This document shows positions 1-8,308 of a stretch of DNA of 43,836 bases, one piece after another. The position numbers were made by a program, and so were the translations under genes. How positions within the stretch are numbered: position 1 is the first letter of the stretch; each line of letters starts with the position of its first letter. This stretch comes from Rhodobacterales bacterium. GTDB lineage: Bacteria; Pseudomonadota; Alphaproteobacteria; Rhodobacterales; Rhodobacteraceae. The notes under the pieces are model-generated. The model had not been told where the DNA came from. It did not search any database and saw only the letters and a list, made by a program, of their open reading frames with translations. The stretch spans positions 1 to 43,836 of the forward strand of contig PDRZ01000032.1 in the NCBI GenBank assembly GCA_002747035.1, written 5' to 3'.

Positions 1-100
1 TGAATTGCTGGATCATAGGGAGGCTCCGTTTGTCTCCCCATTTTTCTAGGTGATTATGTGACCCACATCAATGGGTCACATACGTATATAATCCCCATTT
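1..100 (-). promoter_or_regulatory. probable leader region of rplJ (gene lies beyond the left edge)
   Basis: No gene is visible here. In the rplK-rplA-rplJ-rplL order usual in proteobacteria, rplJ would start to the left on the minus strand, so this stretch would be its promoter and leader. Positions 56-81 form a perfect hairpin with 10-bp arms (ATGTGACCCA / TGGGTCACAT) and a 6-nt loop. A second, weaker pairing (GGGAG / CTCCC) lies at about 18-38. L10-L12 commonly binds its own leader RNA, so these folds are candidates for that control. The identification of the leader is inferred from gene order only. Confidence 0.35.
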
Positions 101-132
101 AAAACGAAAAAGGCGCCCCGATCGGGACGCCC
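101..132 (-). terminator. rho-independent terminator after rplA
   Basis: Read on the minus strand, a GC-rich stem GGCGTCCCG / CGGGGCGCC with one G-T pair is followed directly by TTTTTCGTTTT. It lies 25 bases beyond the rplA stop codon. It would end or attenuate the nusG-rplK-rplA transcript before rplJ. Confidence 0.8.
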
Positions 133-157
133 TCAAATCATGTGAATGAAGCCAGGC

Positions 158-856
158 TCACTCGGCGACAGCGTTGTCCACGTCAACCGTGACACCCGGA
201 CCCATGGTCGAGCTCAGAGCGATTTTCTTCATGTAGGCGCCCTTGGCACCCGACGGCTTGGCCTTGGCCACCGCGCCAACAAAGGCACGGATGTTTTCAA
301 CCAGCTTGGCTTCGTCAAACGACGCTTTGCCAACACCAGCATGAACCACGCCACCTTTTTCGGCCTTGAACTGAACCTCACCACCCTTGGCGGCTTCGAC
401 GGCTTCTTTCACGTCCATGGTCACCGTGCCAACCTTGGGGTTCGGCATCAGGTTGCGAGGGCCAAGCACCTTACCCAGACGGCCCACGATGGGCATCATG
501 TCGGGGGTTGCGATGCAGCGATCGAAATCAATGGTGCCACCCTGAATGGTTTCCATCAGGTCTTCGGCACCCACGATGTCCGCACCTGCGGCCTGGGCTT
601 CTTCGGCCTTGGGGCCACGGGCAAACACGGCCACGCGCATGGATTTGCCGGTGCCGTTGGGCAGACCGACAACACCGCGGACCATCTGGTCGGCATGGCG
701 GGTATCAACGCCCAGCGACATGGCAACCTCGATGGTTTCGTCGAATTTGGCGGTGGCGTTCGCCTTGAGCAGGGTCACGGCCTCTTCCACGGTCAGGTTT
801 TCCTTGCCAGCAAAGGCTTCACGTGCGGCGCGGGTACGTTTTCCAAGTTTTGCCAT
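158..856 (-). CDS. rplA: 50S ribosomal protein L1
   Basis: L1 binds 23S rRNA at the L1 stalk and helps release deacylated tRNA from the E site. In many bacteria it also represses its own operon. The 232-residue product has the normal length and the typical start [15 protein letters not shown], followed by the conserved L1 core including [15 protein letters not shown]. The ATG follows the rplK stop with a one-base gap, and its ribosome binding site (GAGGTGAAG) is the last codons of rplK, so the two are translated together. A terminator follows the gene. Confidence 0.97.
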   Translation of the reverse strand: MAKLGKRTRAAREAFAGKENLTVEEAVTLLKANATAKFDETIEVAMSLGVDTRHADQMVRGVVGLPNGTGKSMRVAVFARGPKAEEAQAAGADIVGAEDLMETIQGGTIDFDRCIATPDMMPIVGRLGKVLGPRNLMPNPKVGTVTMDVKEAVEAAKGGEVQFKAEKGGVVHAGVGKASFDEAKLVENIRAFVGAVAKAKPSGAKGAYMKKIALSSTMGPGVTVDVDNAVAE

Positions 857-857
857 C

Positions 858-1283
858 TTACTTCACCTCGATGCCCATGGAGCGGGCCGAACCCAGGATG
901 ATCTGCATCGCCGCTTCGATATCGTTGGCGTTCAGATCTTTCATCTTCGCTTCGGCGATCTCTTTCACCTGTGCGGCGGTCACCGATCCAACGGTCTCGC
1001 GACCCGGGGTGTTGGCACCGGACTTGAGCTTGGCCGCTTTTTTCAGGAAGTAGGACGCCGGCGGCGTCTTGATGTCCATGGTAAAGGACTTGTCCTGGTA
1101 ATAGGTGATCACGGTCGGGCACGGTGCGCCGGGCTCCATTTCCTGCGTCTTGGCGTTGAACGCCTTGCAGAATTCCATGATGTTGATGCCGCGCTGACCC
1201 AGCGCCGGACCAACCGGCGGAGAGGGGTTCGCTTGACCTGCAGGAACCTGCAGCTTCATCGTGCCAGCAAGCTTCTTAGCCAT
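858..1283 (-). CDS. rplK: 50S ribosomal protein L11
   Basis: L11 forms the base of the GTPase-associated stalk with 23S rRNA and is needed for stringent-response signalling by RelA-type enzymes. The 141-residue product has full family length. The N-terminal motif [20 protein letters not shown] with the proline-rich linker, and the C-terminal RNA-binding domain ending in [10 protein letters not shown], are both present. A GGAAAT ribosome binding site precedes the ATG. An 18-bp perfect palindrome lies just upstream (1305-1322), so rplK may have its own promoter or a processing site separate from nusG. Confidence 0.97.
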   Translation of the reverse strand: MAKKLAGTMKLQVPAGQANPSPPVGPALGQRGINIMEFCKAFNAKTQEMEPGAPCPTVITYYQDKSFTMDIKTPPASYFLKKAAKLKSGANTPGRETVGSVTAAQVKEIAEAKMKDLNANDIEAAMQIILGSARSMGIEVK

Positions 1284-1304
1284 CTGGTATTTCCTTTCAA
1301 CATA

Positions 1305-1322
1305 GGTGAAACGCGTTTCACC
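1305..1322. repeat. 18-bp perfect palindrome upstream of rplK
   Basis: GGTGAAACGCGTTTCACC is fully self-complementary. It sits 22 bp upstream of the rplK start in the 211-bp nusG-rplK gap. It lacks a T-tract on the rplK-coding strand, so a simple terminator is unlikely. It could be an operator, an RNA processing hairpin or a relic of a dispersed repeat. Confidence 0.5.
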
Positions 1323-1494
1323 CGGTTATGTGTTGCGTGGTCAGACCCCAATGTCGCGACACCCGAATCTCCCACGATAGAACTCGCCCAAAGGCGATAG
1401 GGGCATTTACGCCGGTTGAGGCGGTTTGACAAGTGGCATGGGCGCGGCGGCCCGGGTCACTGTGAACAACGCACACCCCACCCCGGCAGGGATC

Positions 1495-2028
1495 TTAGCC
1501 CTGCTTGGTGACCTGAGTATATTCCAACTCGACCGGGGTTTCGCGACCAAAGATCGACACCGATACTTTCAAACGCTGGTTGTCGTCGTCTACTTCTTCG
1601 ATCATGCCATCGAAATCCTCGAACGGACCGTCGTTGACCTTGACCTTCTCGCCCACTTCGAAATGGATAAGCGTGCGCGGGCTTTCCTCGCCCTCGGCCA
1701 CGCGGCCAAGGATCGCCTGAACCTCGGCGTCCCGCATGGGCATCGGACGCCCCTGCGGGCCAAGAAACCCGGTGACACGGTTGATCGAGTTGATCAGGTG
1801 GTAGCCCTGATCGCTCATTTCCATCCGCACCAGAACGTAACCGGGCATGAACCGACGCTCGGTTGTCACCTTCTTGCCGCGGCGCACCTCGATCACTTCC
1901 TCGGTTGGCACCAGAACCTCTTCGATCTGATCCTCCAGACCGTTTTCGATGGTTGACTGTCTGATCTGCTCGGCAATTTTTTTCTCGAAATTCGAGAGTA
2001 CGCTAACCGAGTACCACCGTTTCGCCAT
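1495..2028 (-). CDS. nusG: transcription termination/antitermination protein NusG
   Basis: NusG binds the clamp of RNA polymerase, promotes elongation and links it to Rho or the ribosome. The 177-residue product begins [20 protein letters not shown] and shows the NGN domain (residues about 5-115, with MPGYVLVRM) and the C-terminal KOW domain ([16 protein letters not shown]). An in-frame upstream start at 2055 would add nine unrelated residues. The start at 2028 fits the family and has an AGGAC ribosome binding site. The usual upstream partner secE is absent from the flanking sequence. Confidence 0.95.
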   Translation of the reverse strand: MAKRWYSVSVLSNFEKKIAEQIRQSTIENGLEDQIEEVLVPTEEVIEVRRGKKVTTERRFMPGYVLVRMEMSDQGYHLINSINRVTGFLGPQGRPMPMRDAEVQAILGRVAEGEESPRTLIHFEVGEKVKVNDGPFEDFDGMIEEVDDDNQRLKVSVSIFGRETPVELEYTQVTKQG

Positions 2029-2215
2029 GATGATCCAAGTCCTGTGCCTGACCACCCGAACGGGCGGTTATTTCCAAAATTTCAAGGGCCTGCGCCCCTT
2101 CGTCTTCGCAACAAAAATCGGCATGCAACTCGAATCGCCACACGCCAATTTGGGGAAGATGCATGGGACCTACCCATATTTCACTGTGGATTCAAGTGCG
2201 CGCGCGGAAAACTAC

Positions 2216-2237
2216 ATCAGACCAGGATCAGACCAGG
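2216..2237. repeat. two tandem copies of an 11-bp unit
   Basis: ATCAGACCAGG occurs twice head to tail without interruption. It lies in the 244-bp gap between nusG and the small unknown gene at 2273. Confidence 0.7.
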
Positions 2238-2272
2238 CCCGCATATTCATCGCCGATTTTCGGTTTCCGCGA

Positions 2273-2605
2273 TCACTGTGCCGACCTGGGGCCGACCTGG
2301 GGCCGACCTGGGTAAGTGGCGTAGCAAGGACGACGTTGGCGGAGAAACCCGCAGTACGCTATAAAGAGGTGGTTTTCACCAATATCGGCAGAAACAGGAC
2401 TTAGCCACCCGCGAACGTCATTTCCCATGAATGTGATATACGCGTTCGATGGCTCGCCGCTAATTTCAAAGTCTAAGTCCACGCCCTTCAGGCCCCGAAC
2501 CAAGTCAACGTACATCGGCCAAAGGGTGCTGGTTTTTGAAAACTGTTCAGCAACTTCAATGCAATGCTTCACTTCAGCCTCAGATGCTTCTGAATTCGTG
2601 TTCAT
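2273..2605 (-). CDS. hypothetical protein, 110 residues
   Basis: I do not recognise this gene. The start at 2605 has a good ribosome binding site (GTGAGGAAACAGC before ATG), and the first roughly 90 residues look like a real soluble protein (MNTNSEASEAEVKHCIEVAE, later ISGEPSNAYITFMGNDVRG). The last 20 residues are rich in arginine, proline and glycine and are read through an 11-bp tandem repeat, so the true C-terminus may have been altered by slippage. It lies on the same strand as nusG, where secE would be expected, but it has no transmembrane segment and is not SecE. Confidence 0.5.
   Translation of the reverse strand: MNTNSEASEAEVKHCIEVAEQFSKTSTLWPMYVDLVRGLKGVDLDFEISGEPSNAYITFMGNDVRGWLSPVSADIGENHLFIAYCGFLRQRRPCYATYPGRPQVGPRSAQ
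2280..2312. repeat. three tandem copies of an 11-bp unit
   Basis: GCCGACCTGGG is repeated three times perfectly. Because 11 is not a multiple of three, a change in copy number would shift the frame of the 3' end of the overlapping 110-residue gene. Confidence 0.85.
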
Positions 2606-2993
2606 TGCTGTTTCCTCACCGTTGCCTCAAATGCACTTGCGAGAAATTCGCTTTTGGACGTGCGGTCTTTTAATTCTGAGATACGATCGGCAGTTCAGTC
2701 CCCATATGTCACGCCGCAAGAAGCAGAGGAGGATTGCCGAGTTTGGACAGGCGCGGAAGGGTTCGGAACTAATCCAAAACAAGTCGTTCTCCGATGGTAC
2801 TTTCTGCACATTGCGATAATTGTTACGGAAAAGTCGCCAAATCCTTATATCCCAACGCTTTGCGCCAATTTTACCAATCGGCCAATTTTGCCTCGTTCCA
2901 ATTTAACCCGTGCGCACCATTCCAATTCATTCCGATCCCCCCAATGACGGGTGCGGGGTGGGTGGGCGGGAGCGCCCATCATCATTTTGCTCC
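2606..2993. other. 388-bp stretch without a convincing gene
   Basis: Short open frames exist on both strands but none has a ribosome binding site together with protein-like composition. Most of the stretch looks less GC-rich than its neighbours. The right end carries a G-rich tract (2949-2970). No tRNA was found. Confidence 0.5.
2949..2970 (+). other. G-quadruplex-type G-rich tract
   Basis: The plus strand reads GGG-TGC-GGGG-T-GGG-T-GGG-C-GGG, five runs of at least three G with loops of 1-3 bases. It lies 23 bp beyond the stop codon of the minus-strand oxidoreductase gene, so the transcript of that gene would carry the C-rich strand. Confidence 0.5.
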
Positions 2994-3962
2994 TCAGGGC
3001 ACCAATACGATCTTGCCCGTGGCCCCCCGACCCAGAACACGGGCCAGAACCTGCGCCGCGTCATCAAGGGGATAGCGTCCCTCAATCACCGGCTTCACCG
3101 CACCCGAACCATACCAGCCCAACAGCTCCTTCATATTCTCGGCATAAACTTCTGGTTCGAACATGGCAAAGTTCCCCCAGAACACCCCGACCACGCTGTA
3201 TTCCTTGACCAGCGTCAGGTTGACGGGAAGCTGCGGAATTTCCCCGCTTGCGAACCCGATGATCAAAAGCCGCCCGTTGCGCGCCATGAACCGGCTGGCG
3301 GCCTTGAACGGCTCTCCGCCCACCACGTCATATACCACATCCGCGCCTTTGCCCTTGGTCAGCGTCTTGATATCGTCCTTGAGGTTGTCATATCCAATCA
3401 CCTCATCCGCGCCCGCCTCACGGGCAATCGCGCGCTTTTCTTCCGATGACGCCACACCGATCACCCGCGCGCCCATCGCCTTGCCAATCTGAATCGCCGC
3501 AATTCCGGTCGCCCCGGCAGCACCGAATACCACCAGCGTTTCGCCCTCTTTCAACGCCGCGCGTTGTTTCAACGCGTGGTGCGAGGTGCCATAGGCCACC
3601 AGCATGGCACAGGCATCCGCCGGATCAATCTTATCCCCAAGCGGGAAGGCCATCATTTCTTCAGCCAAAACCTTTTCGGCATAGCCACCTCCCAAAACCC
3701 GCGCCGCAACCTTGTCGCCGACCTTGAAACGGGTCACTCCGGGTCCCACGGCTTCGACCACACCCGCCACTTCGTTGCCGGGCACAAATGGCGTGGGTGG
3801 TTTCATCTGGTAGAGCCCCTGCACCAACAACCCGTCGGGATAATTGACCCCCGCCGCCTCGGTTCGAATCACGATTTGCGCCCCCTTGGGCTCCGGGTCG
3901 GGCAGGTCACCCACGACAAGTTTGTCCAGCGGTGCGAAGTCATTGCAGATGATAGCTTTCAT
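2994..3962 (-). CDS. NADPH:quinone oxidoreductase-like medium-chain dehydrogenase
   Basis: The 322-residue product is a zinc-free medium-chain dehydrogenase/reductase that would reduce a quinone or enone with NADPH. The N-terminal GroES-like part contains GVNYPDGLLVQG, as in quinone reductases, and lacks the cysteine cluster of zinc enzymes. The Rossmann part shows VFGAAGATGIAAIQIGKAMG and the GADEVIGYDN segment. The start at 3962 follows a GGGAGAG ribosome binding site; an in-frame start at 4028 would add 22 residues unlike the family. It is divergent from the acyl-CoA ligase gene across a 162-bp shared promoter region and may assist the same pathway. The substrate is unknown. Confidence 0.85.
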   Translation of the reverse strand: MKAIICNDFAPLDKLVVGDLPDPEPKGAQIVIRTEAAGVNYPDGLLVQGLYQMKPPTPFVPGNEVAGVVEAVGPGVTRFKVGDKVAARVLGGGYAEKVLAEEMMAFPLGDKIDPADACAMLVAYGTSHHALKQRAALKEGETLVVFGAAGATGIAAIQIGKAMGARVIGVASSEEKRAIAREAGADEVIGYDNLKDDIKTLTKGKGADVVYDVVGGEPFKAASRFMARNGRLLIIGFASGEIPQLPVNLTLVKEYSVVGVFWGNFAMFEPEVYAENMKELLGWYGSGAVKPVIEGRYPLDDAAQVLARVLGRGATGKIVLVP

Positions 3963-4124
3963 TTTTCTCTCCCTTGGGGTTTTGCCCAAGGCTGGCCCAC
4001 CCGGCACCACGGAGCAACCCGTACTCACGAAAACCGACGGGACGTCACACCATGACGCAACGCAATCCCGTTTGGGAATCCACGCGCCCCACGCTAGGCT
4101 TTTTCAAAATGGGAGGAAAACCAC

Positions 4125-5756
4125 ATGCAAGGCATGATGATGCAGCGACCGCTACTGATCAGCGACCTATTGAAATTTGCCGCCGAGGCGCATCCGCGGT
4201 CCGGGATCACATCCGTGCGGACCGAAGGCGACATCCACACGCAGACCTATGGCGAAACTGCGGGACGGGTTGCACAGTTGGCGCATGGCCTGCGCAAACA
4301 GGGGGTCGAACCTGGCGACCGTATCGCCACGCTCGCCTGGAACGGCTATCGCCATTTCGAGCTTTATTACGCGATTTCCAGCATCGGGGCCGTGTGCCAC
4401 ACGATCAACCCGCGCCTTTCTGCGGAACAGTTGATCTATATCGTCAACCACGCCGAAGACCGGATAATGTTCGTCGACCTGACATTTGTGCCGATCCTGG
4501 AAGCGGTCAGGGAACACCTGCCGCAAAACCTGATCTATATTATCATGACCGACCGCGCGCACATGCCGGAAAACACGCTGAACGCCCTGTGTTACGAAGA
4601 GCTTCTGGAAGGTGAACCCCGGGTCATCACCTGGCCCGAATTCGATGAAAACACGGCCGCCGGGCTGTGCTATACTTCGGGCACCACGGGCAACCCCAAG
4701 GGCGCGCTTTACTCCCACCGGTCCACGGTTCTGCATGCGCTCTACATCGCGCTCACCATGGGGTCGTCCTTCCCGGACGAATCCAACATCCTTCCGGTTG
4801 TGCCGCTGTTCCACGTAAACGCCTGGGGCCTGCCCTACGCCGCACCGATCATGGGGCATTCGCTGATCATGCCCGGTGCCGCGCTGGACGGACCGAACCT
4901 GTTCAAACTGATGGATGATCACAAGGTGTTCTCCGCATGGGGTGTGCCCACCGTCTGGCTTGGCTTGCTGGCCGAAATCAAGGCCCAGGGCCGCAAGCCC
5001 GACAATTTCTCCAACGTGGTCGTCGGCGGGTCTGCCGCGCCACGGTCCATGATCGAAGCCTTTGAAAAACTGGGAGCCGAAGTGGGCCATGCCTGGGGCA
5101 TGACCGAAATGTCCCCCATCGGCACCCATGGCCGGATGCCGGAATGGGTCAGGGAAAAACCCTTTGACGAACAGATCGACTATAAGGCGCTACAGGGACG
5201 GCGCGTGTTCGGGGTGGACCTGAAAATTGTCGACGAAGACGGAAACCGCCTGCCACATGATGGCGAATCGGCGGGTGAACTCTATGTGCGCGGCAACGCC
5301 GTGGTATCGGGCTACTTCAACAACGAAGAGGCCAGCGCGGACGCCATGGACGCCGAAGGCTGGTTCGGCACCGGCGACGTGGCGGTGATCCGACCCGACG
5401 GGTTCCTGTCGATCCAGGACCGTGCCAAGGATCTTGTGAAATCGGGCGGCGAATGGATTTCGTCGATCGACCTCGAAAATGCGGCCATGTCCCACCCCGA
5501 CATCGCCAATTGCGCCGTGATCGCGATTCCCCACCCGAAATGGGATGAGCGTCCGGTGCTGGTGGCGGTGGCCGCGGGATCGGACCGACCTTCGCTGACC
5601 GACATGCACGCTCATATGAGTGAACATTTCGCCAAATGGCAGATGCCCGATGATCTGGTCTGGGTGGATGAACTCCCGCTCACGGCCACGGGCAAAGTGT
5701 CAAAGCTGACGCTGCGCAAAAAATTCACGGAATATACGCTGCCTGAATTCCGGTAA
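4125..5756 (+). CDS. acyl-CoA ligase (AMP-forming; DmdB/long-chain type)
   Basis: This enzyme activates a carboxylic acid with ATP and CoA to the acyl-CoA and is the entry step of the cluster. The 543-residue product carries the P-loop YTSGTTGNPKG (residues 183-193), the WGMTEMSP adenylate motif (about 325), GWFGTGD (about 417) and the C-terminal LTATGKVSK lysine motif (about 518). The N-terminus and INPRLSAEQLIYIVNHAEDR resemble the long-chain and methylmercaptopropionate-CoA (DmdB) ligases of Roseobacters. However, the genes that follow are not the DMSP set, so another substrate is likely. A GGGAGG ribosome binding site lies eight bases before the ATG. Confidence 0.9.
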   Translation: MQGMMMQRPLLISDLLKFAAEAHPRSGITSVRTEGDIHTQTYGETAGRVAQLAHGLRKQGVEPGDRIATLAWNGYRHFELYYAISSIGAVCHTINPRLSAEQLIYIVNHAEDRIMFVDLTFVPILEAVREHLPQNLIYIIMTDRAHMPENTLNALCYEELLEGEPRVITWPEFDENTAAGLCYTSGTTGNPKGALYSHRSTVLHALYIALTMGSSFPDESNILPVVPLFHVNAWGLPYAAPIMGHSLIMPGAALDGPNLFKLMDDHKVFSAWGVPTVWLGLLAEIKAQGRKPDNFSNVVVGGSAAPRSMIEAFEKLGAEVGHAWGMTEMSPIGTHGRMPEWVREKPFDEQIDYKALQGRRVFGVDLKIVDEDGNRLPHDGESAGELYVRGNAVVSGYFNNEEASADAMDAEGWFGTGDVAVIRPDGFLSIQDRAKDLVKSGGEWISSIDLENAAMSHPDIANCAVIAIPHPKWDERPVLVAVAAGSDRPSLTDMHAHMSEHFAKWQMPDDLVWVDELPLTATGKVSKLTLRKKFTEYTLPEFR

Positions 5757-5990
5757 CGGCATCCCGGCACCCGCGCGACCGGCTGTAAGGCCGGACAAGC
5801 AGTCCCCCGGGCCATACGTTGAGCCAGACGTTGGACCGGAATCGTTGTGTTGCCGTCGCGGATGTCCGATATCGCCCCCATTCGCCACGTCACTCTGTTT
5901 GTGACGCTACGGCAGCTCCCCACACGTCTTGCACGGCTCTCTGTTTCAGTGTGCCTTTAAAAGCAAGACACAAGGCTTGGGAGGAGCCTC

Positions 5991-7151
5991 ATGACACATG
6001 ATCTGGAAACATTCCGCGACGAAATCGCAGAATGGATCACGACCAATCTACCCGCCGAGCTGCGCGGCCTGTCCGCGACCGAGGATACGATTGTATGGGG
6101 GGGCAAAAAATGGACTTTCAAGAATGACGCGCAACGGGTCTGGCTGGACCGCTGTGCCGCGCGCGGGCTGACCGTGCCAACGTGGCCCACCGATTGCGGT
6201 GGTGCCGGACTGACCCGCCCCCAGGAAAAAATCTTCCGCGAAGAAATGGCCAGGGCCGACGCCCCGATGCCGCTGCAATCCTTTGGCATCTGGATGCTTG
6301 GTCCCGCGCTGTTGCAATTCGGTTCGACCGAACAGAAACAACACTACCTGCCGCAAATCGCACGCGGGGAAATCCGCTGGTGTCAGGGCTATTCCGAACC
6401 CGGTGCCGGCAGCGACCTGGCCAATGTTCAAACCCGGGCCGAAGACATGGGCGATCACTGGGTGATCAATGGTCAGAAGATCTGGACCTCCTATGCGGAT
6501 AAGGCCGACTGGATCTTTGCGCTGATCCGCACCGACAAGGACGCGCCGAAACACAAAGGCATTTCCTTCATCCTGATCGACATGGAAACGGCCGGGGTTT
6601 CCACCAAACCGATTCAGCTGATTTCCGGCGCGTCGCCCTTCTGTGAAACCTTCTTTGACAATGTGAAAGTGCCCAAAACCAACCTCGTGGGCGAACTGAA
6701 CCGCGGCTGGGACATCGCCAAATACCTGCTTACCCACGAGCGCGAAATGATTGGCGGTGGCGGCGGCGGGTTGACCGGTGGCAACGCCCTGTCGGACCTG
6801 CTCAAAGACATCGACGCCGACACGCTGGCCGAGCCAATGATCCGCTCGACCGTCATGGAACTCGAAGTCGACGCGCTTGCCTTTGAACTGACCATGGAAC
6901 GTTACAAGGACATGGCCGAAAACGGCACCGGCGTGGGCAATGCCTCTGCCATGCTCAAATACTATGGCACCGAACTGAACAAACGGCGCGAGGAATTGCT
7001 GATGTCCGCTGGCGGGGGGGACGCCCTGTCATGGGATGCCAACAAAGCCCAACACTGGCTGCGCTCCAAGGCGAACTCAATCGAAGGCGGCACCTCCGAA
7101 GTGATGCTGGACATCCTCGCCAAACGTGTCCTCGAACTGCCCAACCGCTAA
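5991..7151 (+). CDS. acyl-CoA dehydrogenase, catalytic-type subunit
   Basis: This FAD enzyme introduces the 2,3 double bond into an acyl-CoA and passes electrons to ETF. The 386-residue product has the normal length, with GYSEPGAGSDLANVQTRA (FAD/substrate loop) and WVINGQKIWTSYA in the middle domain. Near the C-terminus it has SIEGGTSEVMLDILAKRV, where the glutamate aligns with the catalytic base of medium-chain dehydrogenases. A strong GGGAGGAG ribosome binding site precedes the ATG. The next gene is a second dehydrogenase without that glutamate motif, which suggests that the pair forms a hetero-oligomer. Confidence 0.92.
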   Translation: MTHDLETFRDEIAEWITTNLPAELRGLSATEDTIVWGGKKWTFKNDAQRVWLDRCAARGLTVPTWPTDCGGAGLTRPQEKIFREEMARADAPMPLQSFGIWMLGPALLQFGSTEQKQHYLPQIARGEIRWCQGYSEPGAGSDLANVQTRAEDMGDHWVINGQKIWTSYADKADWIFALIRTDKDAPKHKGISFILIDMETAGVSTKPIQLISGASPFCETFFDNVKVPKTNLVGELNRGWDIAKYLLTHEREMIGGGGGGLTGGNALSDLLKDIDADTLAEPMIRSTVMELEVDALAFELTMERYKDMAENGTGVGNASAMLKYYGTELNKRREELLMSAGGGDALSWDANKAQHWLRSKANSIEGGTSEVMLDILAKRVLELPNR

Positions 7152-7164
7152 GGACCCCCCTGAT

Positions 7165-8286
7165 ATGGCCAATCTTCCTGATACCGAAGACGAAACCATG
7201 CTGCGCGACACCGCGCGCGGGTTTCTGGATGCAAACGCCCCCGTAACCAACCTGCGCGCCAACCGCGATGCGGGGCGAGGCTATGACGACGGTCTGTGGC
7301 GCGAAATGGCGCAAATGGGCTGGGCCGGGGTGCTGGTGGGCGAAGATCATGGCGGGTCCGGCATGGGTCACCGCGCGGCGGGAATTCTGTCCGAGGAAAT
7401 GGGCAAAACCCTTGTCGCCTCGCCCTTCATCTCGTCCGCTGTGATCGCCGCCACCGCGCTGCGCGATACGGCATCCGCGCGATTGCCCGCAATTGCAGCA
7501 GGTGAAGCAACCTATGCTCTGGCCGTGGACGAAGGGCGCAAACACAACCCCACCGCCACGGCAATGACCGCAAGCGCGCAAGGCAACGCCTTCCGCCTCT
7601 CGGGACGTAAAACGCTGGTCGCCGAAGGCACATCGGCCAGCCGTTTGCTTGTTCTGGCCCGCACCAGCGGCGCGGCAGGGGACGACATGGGCCTGACCCT
7701 GTTTGACATCAACGCGGATCGCGCCGGGGTGGTCCGCACCGGGTCCAATTCCATCGACGCCCGCGATTTTGCCAACCTGGACTTTGACACTGTCGACGCC
7801 ACCGGCGAGGACGTGGTCGGCGAGGTGGATAATGGCCTTGCCGCCCTTGCGCCCGCGCTGAATGCGGGTCGGGCCGCGCTGGCCGCTGAGCTTTCCGGCC
7901 TGTCTGCCGGAATTTTCGGTGCCACCACCGGGTATCTCAAGGAACGCAAACAGTTCGGCATCACCATCGGCGCGTTCCAGGCACTGCAACATCGCGCCGC
8001 GCATCTGTGGAGCGAGATCGAAGTCACCACCAGCGCCATCGCCAATGCAGGCCGTGTGCTGGACCGGAACGCCTGCTCGTCCGACCTCGCGGTCAGCCTC
8101 GCCAAGGCCCGCGCCACCGCCACCGCCAGACTTGCGGTGATGGAAGGGGTGCAAATGCATGGCGGCATCGGGATGACCGATGAATACGACGCCGGGTTTT
8201 ACATGAAACGCGCCCGCGTCGGGGCCGAGTGGCTGGGCGACTATGGCTATCACGCCGCCCGCGTCTGCGCCCTGCGCGGCCTTTGA
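7165..8286 (+). CDS. acyl-CoA dehydrogenase, second (possibly non-catalytic) subunit
   Basis: The 373-residue product belongs to the acyl-CoA dehydrogenase family (GFLDANAPVTNLRANRD, GILSEEMGKTLVASPF, KERKQFGITIGAFQALQHR). The C-terminus reads MHGGIGMTDEYDAGFYMKRA and has no EGT-type segment like that of the preceding subunit. Such catalytic/partner pairs are known from steroid side-chain dehydrogenases (FadE or ChsE type, alpha2beta2). The ATG at 7165 lies 13 bases after the previous stop and follows AAGGA. Alternatively it is an independent enzyme for another intermediate. The pairing is inferred from order and motifs. Confidence 0.88.
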   Translation: MANLPDTEDETMLRDTARGFLDANAPVTNLRANRDAGRGYDDGLWREMAQMGWAGVLVGEDHGGSGMGHRAAGILSEEMGKTLVASPFISSAVIAATALRDTASARLPAIAAGEATYALAVDEGRKHNPTATAMTASAQGNAFRLSGRKTLVAEGTSASRLLVLARTSGAAGDDMGLTLFDINADRAGVVRTGSNSIDARDFANLDFDTVDATGEDVVGEVDNGLAALAPALNAGRAALAAELSGLSAGIFGATTGYLKERKQFGITIGAFQALQHRAAHLWSEIEVTTSAIANAGRVLDRNACSSDLAVSLAKARATATARLAVMEGVQMHGGIGMTDEYDAGFYMKRARVGAEWLGDYGYHAARVCALRGL

Positions 8287-8308
8287 ACAGCCTTTGAAAG
8301 GAACACCC

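Noticed and set aside
4125-5756. Assignment as DmdB of DMSP demethylation
   Set aside because: The ligase resembles DmdB, but no DmdA, DmdC (about 590 residues) or DmdD is adjacent, so the specific symbol was not used.
5757-5990. Terminator or gene between the ligase and the first dehydrogenase
   Set aside because: Only a weak CCGGC/GCCGG stem without a T-tract is present, and no frame has a ribosome binding site. Read-through is likely.
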